Shown here piece by piece: positions 41,845-51,140 of a stretch of DNA of 64,000 nucleotides; the first letter of the stretch is position 1; each line of letters opens with the position of its first letter. The stretch comes from Rhipicephalus microplus (lineage: Eukaryota; Arthropoda; Arachnida; Ixodida; Ixodidae), in contig NC_134700.1 in assembly GCF_043290135.1 (NCBI RefSeq), forward strand, positions 160,242,053 to 160,306,052, in the 5' to 3' direction. The notes below the pieces were generated by a model, which was not told the DNA's origin, did no database searches, and saw nothing but the letters and a program-made list of their open reading frames with translations. The position numbers and the translations under genes are program-made.

Positions 41845-42182
41845 AGCGTCGGCAACTAAGGCACTCTATCAGTTGTACATCATATCATACCTTCATTTTC
41901 TTGCTTTTCCCATTGGACGTGGGCTTTCGTAAGTTTGTTTCCAAGCCACAACCCTTCTTCACGTTGAAGTGCCTTCAATTCCACTTCATAACCCCCTTTC
42001 ACATGCTTCCCTTCAATGTCAAAGAGCTGGTTAAAGCACTCTGGCGCGAACTGCACAGAGCGAAGTTATCTCAGTCTTTCGCATTCTACTTCTCACGGTG
42101 AACGCCCCACTCCCAGAGGCTCCGCGTTACGGGATCTTTAGGAAACCTGTAAAACAAATCCGGACTATTATGTTTTGCACGC

Positions 42183-42329
42183 TTAGATCACGTCAGCTAT
42201 AGCTCCCTTCAGTAACGAGCGCGGAATGGCTATGTCGAAGAGGTTTTCGTGTACGTACAGGTGGAATGTGAGGCCACAACATTTTTTCAACCTGTTGGCA
42301 CATCCGTAAACGACGCAAGAGGCAACCAT
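42183..42329 (-). pseudogene. THAP zinc-finger fragment of a P-type transposase
   Basis: Reads MVASCVVYGCANRLKKCCGL, then TFHLYVHENLF. The C-x4-C pair (CVVYGC) and the GLTFH segment fit the start of a THAP domain. The second C/H pair is not in frame. Nearest the right terminus, as expected for the N-terminus of a minus-strand P element. Confidence 0.7.
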
Positions 42330-42502
42330 TGTAACCCATTTGTCTTTGCATGCCGACAATGTGAAACAATAACGGACGAAATCAGCAGCTCGCCATGGCA
42401 CTGAGCACGCTTTTTGCCACTGGCAAGATGGCGGCAGCTGGCTTCACTCGCACAGCGCCCCTTCCACTCCAGCAAGTTTTATGTATCCTCCTTGGGCAAG
42501 AC

Positions 42503-43153
42503 ATGCGGCTTAAAGGGGCCCTCTAACACTACTGAAGCACCCGTTTTTTATTTGTGGTTTGCGTAGACCGATAGTTGGAGGTACTTTTAGCATTGGTCAA
42601 AGTGCGGACATCATATGATTTAGTATTTTAATCGAAAAATAAACTCATTACATCGCTGCCGACCACATTACTACTTAGTGGCACTCATCACAACTTTGCA
42701 GGCAGAAATGACGCCGGAAAGTTGCCACCACATGATAGATAAACGTAACGTTAGAAGTGATCGTGGTGTTGGATGAAAACTGATGAAGACGCTAATCTGT
42801 TTCATTTTTGTCTCTGTGCTTTTCCATTGAACACTAAACAGATGCGACCACAACAAAAAAGATACACGCCGTGCGCTTGCCATCTCGGGGCCATAAAGAG
42901 TCTCACAATGCCTCAGAAATACCAACTAGCGTTTGATGTTTACTTGATCGACATCTCTGGAAAGACACGATATGTTTTCCACTATATGGACATAATTGTC
43001 TATTTTTAAAGCTCTTTGAAAGTTCCTGTGTGTTTTTAGCGGCGATAGCTGCACTATCCCGGCCTTTTTCTACGTAGTTTGAGGCCTCCCAAATGCACAT
43101 ACAAATCGCCGAATGGGCTCGTTTTCTTCGTGACACCAGTCGAACAAAATGCG
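42503..43153. other. Repeat-like region, borders unclear
   Basis: Begins TTAAAGGGGCCCTCTAACAC, related to the inner repeat termini at 6741 and 43,154, and may be another member of that group. No coding feature seen. Confidence 0.4.
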
Positions 43154-43495
43154 TTAAAGGGGCCCTGAAACACCTTTTCAAGTAACCATGGAACGAATTC
43201 ACTGGGAGAGTTTATCGCCTCACGGATTCAATGCCGCAAAAAATATTAAGAATCCGTCTAGGGCGAGGAAAGTTACAAAAGTTTGTCGCATGCTGCAATT
43301 GCATTCTTTCTTTTCTCGTCCCGACGAAAGCACTGGAAGCTAAGCAGGGAGGGGTGGCAGGGGCAAAAAAACTACGTCACCCGCGCCTTGTGACCTTGAG
43401 CACTTTTATCTTTTTTCCTTCGAATACGCGACTTTTTCTGTGTGATCGCGCGCGCATGCGTGGACAAGTAGTGGCCTGCCGTGGCGATCTCTAAC
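43154..43495 (-). repeat. Truncated solo copy of the GGGGCCCTG repeat unit
   Basis: Starts TTAAAGGGGCCCTGAAACAC and then matches the reverse complement of 6741-7335: TGCTGCAATTGCATTCT, CTCGTCCCGAC, GCACTGGAAGCTAAGCAG and CCTTGTGACCTTGAGCAC. It stops near 43,495 without the opposite terminus. Confidence 0.75.
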
Positions 43496-43604
43496 GGGCT
43501 TTTTCGCTTCACGGCCAGGTTAGACTGCACCTCGGCGCTCCCTTCTTACAGTCTTCGCAACGGGTGTAGTACATGCCTCTTGCCACTCTTTTGAGGGGGG
43601 CGCT

Positions 43605-44087
43605 GTGACCCTGCCATCTTTCAGCTACTTGTACATGAAGAATGTCGATACAAAATGGAGAAAGCGAACCAGGAAGTTGACTGGTAAATACTTAGAAAAC
43701 AGCAGGTGGCCAAACCAAAAAGAACTATCGGTTAAGAAGAAAGTGAAGGAAACTGAGACTGACATGTGGAGAATGGGCATGATTAAGACGTCCGCACTAG
43801 AAACCTATAGAACCTTTAAGCAGGAAATCGCCAAGGAAAGGATCTATGATAATACTCGGGGTAGTTCTCTACTGTTTGAGGCCAGGACGGGATTACTGCG
43901 AACCAAGACATATCGGGCCAAATACGAAGAGGTAGACACAGTATGCAGTGCGTGTGGAGAGGAAGAAGAAACTGCCGAACACTTGATAATGTTCTGTAAA
44001 GGGCTTCACCCTATAGTTCAGGAAGATGGCGCTGAGTTTTTCAAAGCACTGGGGTTTAGGGACCGGGAGGGAAAAATAGACCTTTAG
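43605..44087 (+). CDS. LINE ORF2 C-terminus, zinc-motif domain (160 aa)
   Basis: Open frame with VDTVCSACGEEEETAEHLI, then MFCKGLHPIV. The pattern C-x2-C...H...C is the C-terminal zinc motif of LINE ORF2. The upstream stretch is lysine-rich. The first dozen residues lie outside the LINE and are fortuitous. No catalytic domain, so non-functional alone. Confidence 0.75.
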   Translation: MTLPSFSYLYMKNVDTKWRKRTRKLTGKYLENSRWPNQKELSVKKKVKETETDMWRMGMIKTSALETYRTFKQEIAKERIYDNTRGSSLLFEARTGLLRTKTYRAKYEEVDTVCSACGEEEETAEHLIMFCKGLHPIVQEDGAEFFKALGFRDREGKIDL

Positions 44088-44386
44088 CGGGTAGACTTAA
44101 CTAGAAGAAGGTTATCTGATTGGTGGCTAAAGTCAAGGCACGAGTGAAAATTAAACCCATCACTGCAAAGTACGAATCCTCAAACTCACTTTTTAAAGAA
44201 AAAAATAAATCTAGTTTTTGGTTCATTAAGTATTACGGCTTGGTGGCGCTGGCCACCGCCCGATCTAAAGGGTACAGCCATATCCATCCATCCATCCATC
44301 CATCCATCCATCCATCCATCCATCCATCCATCCATCCATCCATCCATCCATCCATCCATCCATCCATCCATCCATCCATCCATCTT
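43619..44386 (+). mobile_element. 5'-truncated esterase-LINE copy 0, with (CATC)n tail
   Basis: Collinear with the 3' end of copy 1 (52,683-53,371): TTCAGCTACTTGTACATGAA through GGTACAGCCATATCCATCC. Ends in a long (CATC)n tail (44,281-44,383). Directly followed by the 5' end of copy 1. Confidence 0.88.
44281..44383. repeat. (CATC)n tail of LINE copy 0
   Basis: About 25 units of the tetramer, the 3' tail type of this LINE family (shorter in copies 1 and 2). It generates long open frames of no meaning on both strands. Confidence 0.97.
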
Positions 44387-44769
44387 TCACTACCTGTTCA
44401 GTTCGGACTGGCACGGTGGATGGACGTGTTTTTTTAGCGCTCCCGATCGACTACACAGATAAGTGGTTTTGCATGCTTTGAGCTTGCCTTTATAATTAAT
44501 AAGGCGGTAGTTAAAATTTTTTGTAGCACTTATTACATTGTACGGCTTTTACGGGGGTCAGTCACCTGGTATTTACTAGTTTGTGCGTGTGTGTTTGTTT
44601 CTTCATGTTATTCTCTCTTGTCACCCCGTGGGGTAGATGCACGTACATTGACCACGCAAATTTTTGGTAGTAGAGCTTAGACTCTCTCTTTTTCGTAGGG
44701 CAGGGATCGTGTTTTGTAATTATCGAGTGAGACAAGTCATAAGGACAATTGGTGTCATAAAGACAAGGT

Positions 44770-45106
44770 TAAAAAGGCTGTAGAGTGTTCAGGATGCGGG
44801 GTGAGTCCGAAAATGCAGCCAAGTGCAGAAGCAAATGGAGAGGAAGCTGACGCGAAGTGTAGGCAATGTGAGGTCGAGAAAAAAAAATATAGAGAAAACG
44901 ATGGTTGCCCAGAGTGAACTGCTGTTGAGAATAACCGAGCTGGAGACTGCGTTGGCGACAGAGCAAGAAAAAACGAGGGCAATGGGAGAAATGCTGAAGT
45001 CCGCCGAGGAAGCACTAGCCAAGGTGAACAAAGGAGCGGCTGACGGAGAGAGCAGTAAGGCACGGCAGCAACCAGAACGGCGTAGAAGAAAGAGCAAGCA
45101 AGTTTA
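44770..45106 (+). pseudogene. LINE ORF1 N-terminus: zinc motif and coiled coil
   Basis: One frame reads KAVECSGCGVSPKMQPSAE then ADAKCRQCEVEKKYREN, two C-x2-C pairs about 25 residues apart, a PHD-like or other treble-clef candidate. After a frameshift in an A8 run (about 44,878-44,886), the coiled coil ELLLRITELETALATEQEK, RAMGEMLKSAEEALAKVN and a basic end RRRRKSKQ follow. Copy 2 has the same organisation (61,827-61,435). Role presumably RNA binding and multimerisation. Confidence 0.6.
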
Positions 45107-45160
45107 GAAAAAATAGGTTCAGTCAGTTCAATTGCCGCAAGGCCCGGCTTCAGCGAAGTA

Positions 45161-45720
45161 GTGGTGGTGCAGGGAGCGGACAAAGGAGCCGGCGTTACAG
45201 GTGCAAGTAACCCCCAGGTGCAGGACGCTTCAGTTGAAAAGTCACAGCATGTGATAATCGCCGGGGACTCAAATTCAAATCGATGCGCAGAAGCAATCAA
45301 AAAGAGGGTAAGAGGTGACAAGTGGGTTGCAGTAGGGACGTTCCCAGGACGCAAGCCGGAAGCTTGCGAGCGCGAGGGAGCGCAAAACTCAAAACTACAG
45401 CTGATATACAAAACCTCGCGATAATTTCAGGTGGTTTAAACGATGTCTTAAATGAAGATACAACAGGACTAGCGACTACACTGGCGAAAGGGGCCCATAA
45501 CATGCACGCCACTTCTCCTCAGGTACAGGTAGCGATATGCACGATACCGGAGGTACCGGTGCGTGATGGCGGCCTGCAAAGAGCGATTGTAAACGCAAAC
45601 CAAGAGATATGGCGGATGAGTCGAGAGAAAGGCTTTGAGGTGGTGGAAATAAACAGAGAGGTGCATAGGTAGGGTGGTTTCCAACGAAACAGAATTCACT
45701 TCGATGGGCGGCAAGGTCAT
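45161..45720 (+). pseudogene. LINE ORF1 SGNH/GDSL esterase-like domain
   Basis: Two frames joined by a frameshift near 45,370-45,400. Block I: HVIIAGDSNSNRCAEA (nucleophile Ser in GDS). Block III: NLAIISGGLNDVLNED (G-x-N-D). Block V: RIHFDGRQGHEVGW (Asp...His pair). These are the landmarks of SGNH hydrolases. An in-frame TAG at 45,670-45,672 precedes block V. Esterase-type ORF1 proteins are known in some LINE groups such as CR1-related elements. A role in membrane or lipid contact has been proposed there but is not established. Confidence 0.7.
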
Positions 45721-46000
45721 GAGGTGGGTTGGTGACTTGCAGGACGTGCAGTAGCTTTTTTGGGGGACACGCGGGCCCTTCGGGGTGCAGGATAGCTAGT
45801 AACGGGGAAAACAATCAGGGAGACTCTTTGACAGGGGGTATGGACAGATACGATTCCAAAGTGGCACCAGTATCTAAGGTAGGTAGAGTCCGTAGCAGAT
45901 ATAGACGTAGCCATGAGCACCGAGCCGATTGAGACATACGGTATATTAACAGGCAGGGCGGCAGAACAGGCTGAAATGGGAAGAGATAGAAAAACAGCTA

Positions 46001-46301
46001 ATGGAGGAGAGGCCGATGGTATACCGTTTTGTAGAAACACATCTTAAGGACATGGAACAACCTCCTAACAATCCGGACTACGCGTGGGAATATTGTATTA
46101 TAACAGATGGCAGCAGAAAGGGGGTTGGTATTGGGGCATTCATTCATAAAAGTACAGAATGGCAAATAGTCAAGCAGGAGTGCAAGGAACATTTATGGCT
46201 AAAAGGTGAAGTGGCAGGGCAAATGACACTCCTTGGTATGGTGTACTTGTGGACGGGAGCAAAGGCCAGAGAGGAAAACCAGGCAATGGTAGAGTGTATA
46301 T
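46001..46301 (+). pseudogene. LINE ORF2 endonuclease, N-terminal half
   Basis: Reads MVYRFVETHLKDMEQPPNNP, then GVGIGAFIHKSTEW and LWLKGEVAGQMTLLGMVYLW. The ETH motif holds the catalytic Glu of APE-type endonucleases. The frame is cut at 46,305 by the LTR insertion and resumes at 50,382. Confidence 0.8.
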
Positions 46302-46305
46302 GGAG

Positions 46306-46779
46306 TGTTAGGACTTTTGCTCTGTCGTGATGGTAGCGGTGGCGAAGAGCGGCGAGCCGTCGAGCAGACTTCGCTGAAGCCTTAGCCCGAAGGCGAAACA
46401 GGGAGGCAATCCGTTTTGAAAACAGCAACAAAAGTAGCGTTTACTGTAGCAGGTTGTCATTTGTATAGAGCCGGCCAGCACGACAACGTCGGCTGGGGCA
46501 AAAAAAAAATCCTCTAACATGGGGCCGGCACGGCCTTAAATAGCGTTTTGGGACTCTTCTCCGAGACCAGTTCCCCGGAACGGCACAGTGGCTCGGCTGA
46601 GGAGACGCAGCCATACCCGTTACTGCGAGGTGGTTCGGCGGAGGAAGCGACGTTATCCCCGGAACTGCACGGTACTTCTGCGCGGAAGGCAGCGCTGGGA
46701 GGGGGGAGTCAGTTCGTCGGAACAGTGCTCGATCTCGTGAGACGGGCCCCCGAACGAGGAACATGTCTGTGGCACAACA
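46306..46779 (-). repeat. 3' LTR (left copy)
   Basis: 474 bases. Differs from the other LTR by about seven substitutions and the length of one G run (46,698 region). Ends are TGTTAGG and ACAACA on the + strand. Confidence 0.93.
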
Positions 46780-47743
46780 GCACCCCCGCCGCCAGACAAT
46801 GCATCCGGAGTTTTGAGCCGTCAGCGCGGCTCGGAAGGAGGGATGCTGGTTGACCGTCGGTAGCCGTTCCGCTCTCTCCGCCCGTTAAGACTTCCATAGG
46901 CCTGCGGAGGTTCACTGGAACGACGGAGTCGAACACAAAGCCTAACCACTCTGGCCAAAGCAAGCACCCTCCAAATGCTGATCAAATCGCCAGACCAGCA
47001 GAAACGAAAATATTTCCTCGAAACTAAGCTGAGCTAAAAAAAAAATAGCATCACGAGCAATGTACCTGAGGAGCAATACATAATGTGGACACACCTTTAG
47101 CCAAGTGTCAGTGCATGACACTGTTGAACCAAACAGAATTTTTTTTGAGCGATTCTCAATTGTGATTTTGGCAGATTATGGACGATCGAAGCTGCTGAGG
47201 TTAACCCAATTTGGCCCCGAAACTACAATTTAGAATACCAAGCAATTCTGAATCACGCACATTGGCGTCGCTTGCAAGCATAAGATTGTCAAACTTGACA
47301 ATGTTCGCCCTCCTACAAGTCACTTCAATAGGCGCCGCCAATGATCATTACAACAAGATAAAGCGCGCTTGAAAAAGTAAGTAAATGACAATGAAAATCA
47401 AACTTGCGCGCATTAGACAGAACAAAGTTAAAAGTTAACCTACACTGACGTGCGCACTAACACGTAATGCCAAACGCAGATGGTATTTTAATCATGAGCT
47501 TTTACGCAACGTTCTACGCAAAAGAAAACACACTAAATGTTACCTATCGAAAAATATGAAAACAAAATTAATCAAACAAACATATCAATGCCAGCTTCTT
47601 CGATGAGAAGGAAAGTCAAACTTGCAAAAATTCAGACGCATTCCTTGCTCAACGGCTGACGACAAAACTAGAAAAATATTTTTCAAAGCTGATTACAATA
47701 TTCATTCTTAGTAATGGCAAGACGAGGGCCCTCTCAGACGAAC
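46780..47743 (-). other. 3' untranslated interior of the LTR element
   Basis: Between the charged-repeat ORF and the 3' LTR. No reverse transcriptase or integrase motifs in any frame. Polypurine-like tract next to the LTR. Confidence 0.5.
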
Positions 47744-48874
47744 TCAGACGAACTCTGGGGAGTCGCGCACTCCATAGCTTTCGAGGGATCCGGTTTTGAC
47801 AGAGGCACAACGAACAAGGCTGTTTGCCAAACTCGGTAGCAGCAACTTTTGACGTACAACTGAACTGCTTAACTCGAACAAGAGGGCATCTGCACTGCAT
47901 CGTTTAGCCCGCCCGTTCGACCAGTGACCCATTCGACACGGTGGGGAACAACCGCTTGTATTACAGCTCAAGCGCTTGCAACGTTTCGCCCCATGCTTGC
48001 ATCTACGTGGCAGTGAAAAGGATGAGACCAAGCGAAGATTTCGGCGTCGGCTTTTTCTTGAAGTTCCTTTCTTCGTGACGCGCTTCGCGTTTAATCTAGA
48101 TCTCAGCAGCGACCTCAATTTCAACTGTTTCTTACTGAGCTTTGTCCCGGCCCCAGCCCTGATATTGAGTATGGCCTCTAGAGAGCCATGGCGTTTAGCT
48201 GCTTTGGCAGGCTCGGCGTTATTCGACTTTGCCTTATGTTTTCGCCGGCGATTCTGCCTAATGAAACTGATCGCCGTGCTCAGAGCACTGGTATTCATAC
48301 TCGCAAGTACACTGCCTTCACTTTGTGGAGTCAAAGTTCCAGACTGATTAGCTAGGTTTTCCTCGGGCCCGTTGCTAGCTGTCTCTGCCTGTGACAGAAC
48401 GGGAGTCCCGATGCCTTTTAAGCTAACTATCTCGCCCGAAGGTTTCTCTTCAGTTTGTAAGGGTCTCTCCCTTTCCAAGATAGCTCTTGTTCCCAGGCCT
48501 TCGTAGTCGGCCTCATGCTCACTTTGACGCGATTCATCCTGATCGCGTGCGCTGCGCAGCGGCTCCATCTCTGGCGCTTTATGGTGCACCTCGGCGTCCT
48601 TAGCTACGCGATGGGCCTCGACCCCTAACTCCTCGCGATACACCTCAGCGCCTGGCTCTATCCAACGCACTTCGGCGTTTTGCACCTTGTGACCGGCCTC
48701 AACGTCAGATACCTTTCGACTTTCCCCAGTGCCCGCGCGCTTTCTCTGACGCACTTCAGCGGCTTGCGCATAGCAACGGGCCTCGGCGTCTTGCGCTTTG
48801 CTTCTGTCCTTATCATCTAATACTTTCCAGTGAGCGACATCATCAAGCGCCACGTGGCGGGCCTCAGCCTCCAT
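47744..48874 (-). CDS. Charged-repeat protein of the LTR element (376 aa)
   Basis: Open from 48,874 (and upstream of it, in the frame joined to gag). The first ~130 residues are a degenerate repeat of about 14 residues with a D-A-E-V/A-R/H core (QDAEARCYAQAAEVRQ, QNAEVRWIEPGAEVYR, KDAEVHHKAPE). A Ser/Thr-rich linker follows, then a basic region (RQNRRRKHKAK, RKSRRRNLR). The end resembles a Cys-containing tail (CNTSGCSPPCRMGHW) that may be a relic zinc knuckle. No pol motif. Function unknown; probably the C-terminal part of a gag polyprotein. Confidence 0.6.
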   Translation of the reverse strand: MEAEARHVALDDVAHWKVLDDKDRSKAQDAEARCYAQAAEVRQRKRAGTGESRKVSDVEAGHKVQNAEVRWIEPGAEVYREELGVEAHRVAKDAEVHHKAPEMEPLRSARDQDESRQSEHEADYEGLGTRAILERERPLQTEEKPSGEIVSLKGIGTPVLSQAETASNGPEENLANQSGTLTPQSEGSVLASMNTSALSTAISFIRQNRRRKHKAKSNNAEPAKAAKRHGSLEAILNIRAGAGTKLSKKQLKLRSLLRSRLNAKRVTKKGTSRKSRRRNLRLVSSFSLPRRCKHGAKRCKRLSCNTSGCSPPCRMGHWSNGRAKRCSADALLFELSSSVVRQKLLLPSLANSLVRCASVKTGSLESYGVRDSPEFV

Positions 48875-48977
48875 CGCTTCACGTCGCGCCTCATCCTCAC
48901 GCTCTTCTCGGCAGGCGTCTACCTTTAGCGCCCTTCGACGCGCTTCAGCGCTGTCTCTATCGCTCCGACTTTCCCAG

Positions 48978-49469
48978 TCAGCAGGACTCGAAAGAAAAAA
49001 AATATCTTATCAAGGCATATCTAGCATGACTGAAGTCTCCTTCTTCCTCGAAGGGTAAGCAATTCAAAACGTGCGCGATCTTGCGCGGCAACAGCGTGGC
49101 GAGCTTCTCCACCCAAAGGTCGCGGCTAACACCAACATTACAGCAGACAACTTCAAAATCATCAAGAAAATGCACGATGTTCTCGCCTGTCTGAAAGTTG
49201 TGGAGCTGGTGTTTAGCTAGCTCCCATTTAAGTGCATGAATTTGAAGATCAAGCTCTTTTATTCTGAGAGCATGCTCTCTCCTTTTTCGGCACTCCTCGG
49301 CCTTCTGCTTTTGCTCACAAATCAGCTCCCAAAACTCGTCAGCCTCATCGGCAGTCACATTTTCTGCCCGCATCACCTCGAGAATAGCTTCCTTTGTTTC
49401 AGCGGACCCGGCGGAAATCCCCATGGCTCCACAAATTTCAAGGAGGTCCTGCACCAGGTACTGCTCCAT
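48978..49469 (-). CDS. Gag protein of the LTR element (163 aa, then frameshift)
   Basis: Starts MEQYLVQDLLEICGAMGI. The N-terminal half is a charged helix (EAWELI-like DEFWELICEQKQKAEECRK). The C-terminal half has FQTGENIVHFLDDFEVVCC, VSRDLWVEKLATLLPRKIAH and FSHARYALIRYF, resembling capsid-type gag domains of Ty3/gypsy elements in ticks. The frame ends after FFSFESC. Within TTTTTTTT (about 49,003-49,010) a one-base slip would join the frame that continues SSPADWESRSDRDSAEARRR into the next entry. Confidence 0.75.
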   Translation of the reverse strand: MEQYLVQDLLEICGAMGISAGSAETKEAILEVMRAENVTADEADEFWELICEQKQKAEECRKRREHALRIKELDLQIHALKWELAKHQLHNFQTGENIVHFLDDFEVVCCNVGVSRDLWVEKLATLLPRKIAHVLNCLPFEEEGDFSHARYALIRYFFSFESC

Positions 49470-49901
49470 CGCGATCTCGTCCCTCGTGATGCTCTACTAC
49501 CGATATTCACCGTACTCTAAAACTAATCTCGTGATTTAAAGTACGTGAATATTAAATTATCACCACCAAAACAAAACAAAAGAAAACACTTTCCTAACGT
49601 CTGCCTGTGCTAGAGAGGTCTGGCGAAATGAACAGGGAACGTTGGGCACTCACCCAACCAAAGTAGCCGACGATGGTCCAACTCGTGGCTGCCGTCGAAC
49701 TGTGTCAGGCCTTCAGGGATCCGGTCCAACTTGCCAATGTTGAGATCCGGGGTTGCTTGTCCCAGCTTGCCGAATGATGAGAACAGGGTAGCGTATACCA
49801 GCGTATCCAAACGCTGATATCAGGTCAGTCGAGCTCGAGCTTCCAGGGGTCTGATCCGGCGTGCAAAACGTAGGATATCGTATCCCGAAGCTGCCAACCA
49901 C
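49470..49901 (-). other. Leader of the LTR element
   Basis: Between the 5' LTR and the gag start. Contains the presumed primer-binding site at its upstream edge. No coding signal. Confidence 0.5.
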
Positions 49902-50381
49902 TGTTAGGACTTTTGCTCTGTCGCGATGGTAGCGGTGGCGAAGAGCGGCGAGCCGTCGAGCAGACTTCGCTGAAGCCTTAGCCCGAAGGCGAAACAGGGA
50001 GGCAATCCGTTTTGAAAACAGCAACAAAAGTAGCGTTTACTGTAGCAGGTTGTCGTTTGTACAGAGCCGGCCAGCACGACAACGTCGGCTGGGGCAAAAA
50101 AAAAATCCTCTAACATGGGGCCGGCACGGCCTTAAATAGCGTTTTGGGACTCTTCTCCGAGACCAGTTCCCCGGAACGGCACAGTGGCTCGGCTGAGGAG
50201 ACGCAGCCATACCCGGAACTGCGAGGTGGTTCGGCGGAGGAAGCGACGTTATCCCCGGAACTGCACGGTACTTCTGCGCGGAAGGCGGCGCTGGGAGGGG
50301 GGGGGGGGAGTCAGTTCGTCGGAACAGTGCTCGATCTCGTGAGACGGGCTCCCGAACGAGGAACATGTCTGTGGCACAACA
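49902..50381 (-). repeat. 5' LTR (right copy)
   Basis: 480 bases, near-identical to the left copy. The close match indicates recent insertion relative to the LINE it interrupts. Confidence 0.93.
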
Positions 50382-51140
50382 GGAGTTAGGAGGCGAGTGC
50401 GAGATATATATACTAGGAGACATGAATGTGCACATTGAAGATATAGATGGGTATACCGACCCAACATTCAAAATGGTCATGGATATGTGTGAAAGGTATG
50501 ATTTGATCATTTGCAACACTACCAAGAAGTGTGAAGGACAAATAACATGGGAGGTAGGAAGGCTGCAGTGGACGATAGATTACGCACTGATGTCACATAT
50601 AATGTATGATAAGCTCAGGGGAGTGCACATAGATGGAGGTTGCTCCAGAAGTCTAGGTAGTGATCACAAATGTATCAAGCTAAGTTTTGGAAGGGAGTGA
50701 AAGTGGGAAGGAGACAAGATGAGCAACTACAGGAAAATTTTTATTCAGAAGGGCAAATAGAAATAGCTACTAAACAAATTGAGAAAGTAATCCCTGAGGA
50801 TAATAAAACAGTGTGGACATGCGCGAGCCTCATTAGACTGTTTGAGCTAGAGCTTGCTAAGGCACGTGACAAGTCACCCGAGAAAAGAAGACACAAACTC
50901 AAGAGTTGGTGTGATGAGGAAGTTAAGAGAGCAATAGCAAAGCACCAGGAAGCTTTTAGGGAACACAGACATGCAAAGCAGCGGGGTGAACCGACAGATG
51001 ATGTTGATAGAAAATGGGAAATTTTTGTAAGCTGTAGAAGGCATGCATCCCTTCTGATCAATGAAAAGATTAGAAGAAAGGGAGCTCAGTGGCTGGCAGA
51101 AGTACATAAAAAGATAGAAAGACAGCTGCGAAATTTTTGA
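50382..51140 (+). pseudogene. LINE ORF2 endonuclease (C-terminal half) and linker
   Basis: Resumes after the LTR element: ELGGECEIYILGDMNVHIED (GDMN, catalytic Asp/Asn), QWTIDYALMSHIMYDK, and SLGSDHKCIKLSF (SDH catalytic block). A second frame continues with the lysine/arginine-rich linker EEVKRAIAKHQEAFREHRHA. A frameshift near 50,690 separates them. Confidence 0.85.

Larger units (their letters stand above)
40404..42494 (-). mobile_element. P-superfamily (THAP) transposon relic, 2,091 bp
   Basis: Left end CAAAGAGAATACATAAAAC and right end the inverse of CAAGGAGGATACATAAAAC. The inverted repeat continues through TTGCTGGAGTG, and further in both sides carry GCCATgTTGCCAGTGGCA-like text. The perfect 8-base duplication GGCAAGAC occurs at 40,396-40,403 and 42,495-42,502. 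Inside, on the minus strand, lie a THAP-domain start (42,329-42,183) and a piece of transposase C-terminus (41,844-41,524). The central catalytic part is missing or unreadable, so the copy is dead. Confidence 0.9.
46306..50381 (-). mobile_element. Gag-only LTR retrotransposon, 4,076 bp
   Basis: Two direct LTRs (46,306-46,779 and 49,902-50,381) flank a 3.1-kb interior. Each LTR starts TG and ends CA in minus orientation (TGTTGTGCCACAG...AGTCCTAACA). A 4-base target duplication GGAG lies at 46,302-46,305 and 50,382-50,385. After the 5' LTR (49,902, reading leftward) comes G then TGGTTGGCAGCTTCGGG, a plausible primer-binding site. Before the 3' LTR stands GGCGGCGGGGG, a polypurine-like tract. 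The interior encodes a gag (49,469-48,978) and a charged protein (to 47,744) but no protease, RT or integrase that I can recognise. Inserted in LINE copy 1. Confidence 0.9.

Noticed and set aside
44120..44437. Open frames of repeated SIHP or WMDG
   Set aside because: Translated (CATC)n LINE tail.
44755..45411. 218-codon minus-strand frame opposite LINE ORF1
   Set aside because: Antisense shadow of the coiled-coil and SGNH-coding strand. It is leucine/serine-rich with no recognisable motif.
47976..48347. 123-codon plus-strand frame opposite the LTR-element charged ORF
   Set aside because: Shadow of the minus-strand ORF in basic-rich sequence.
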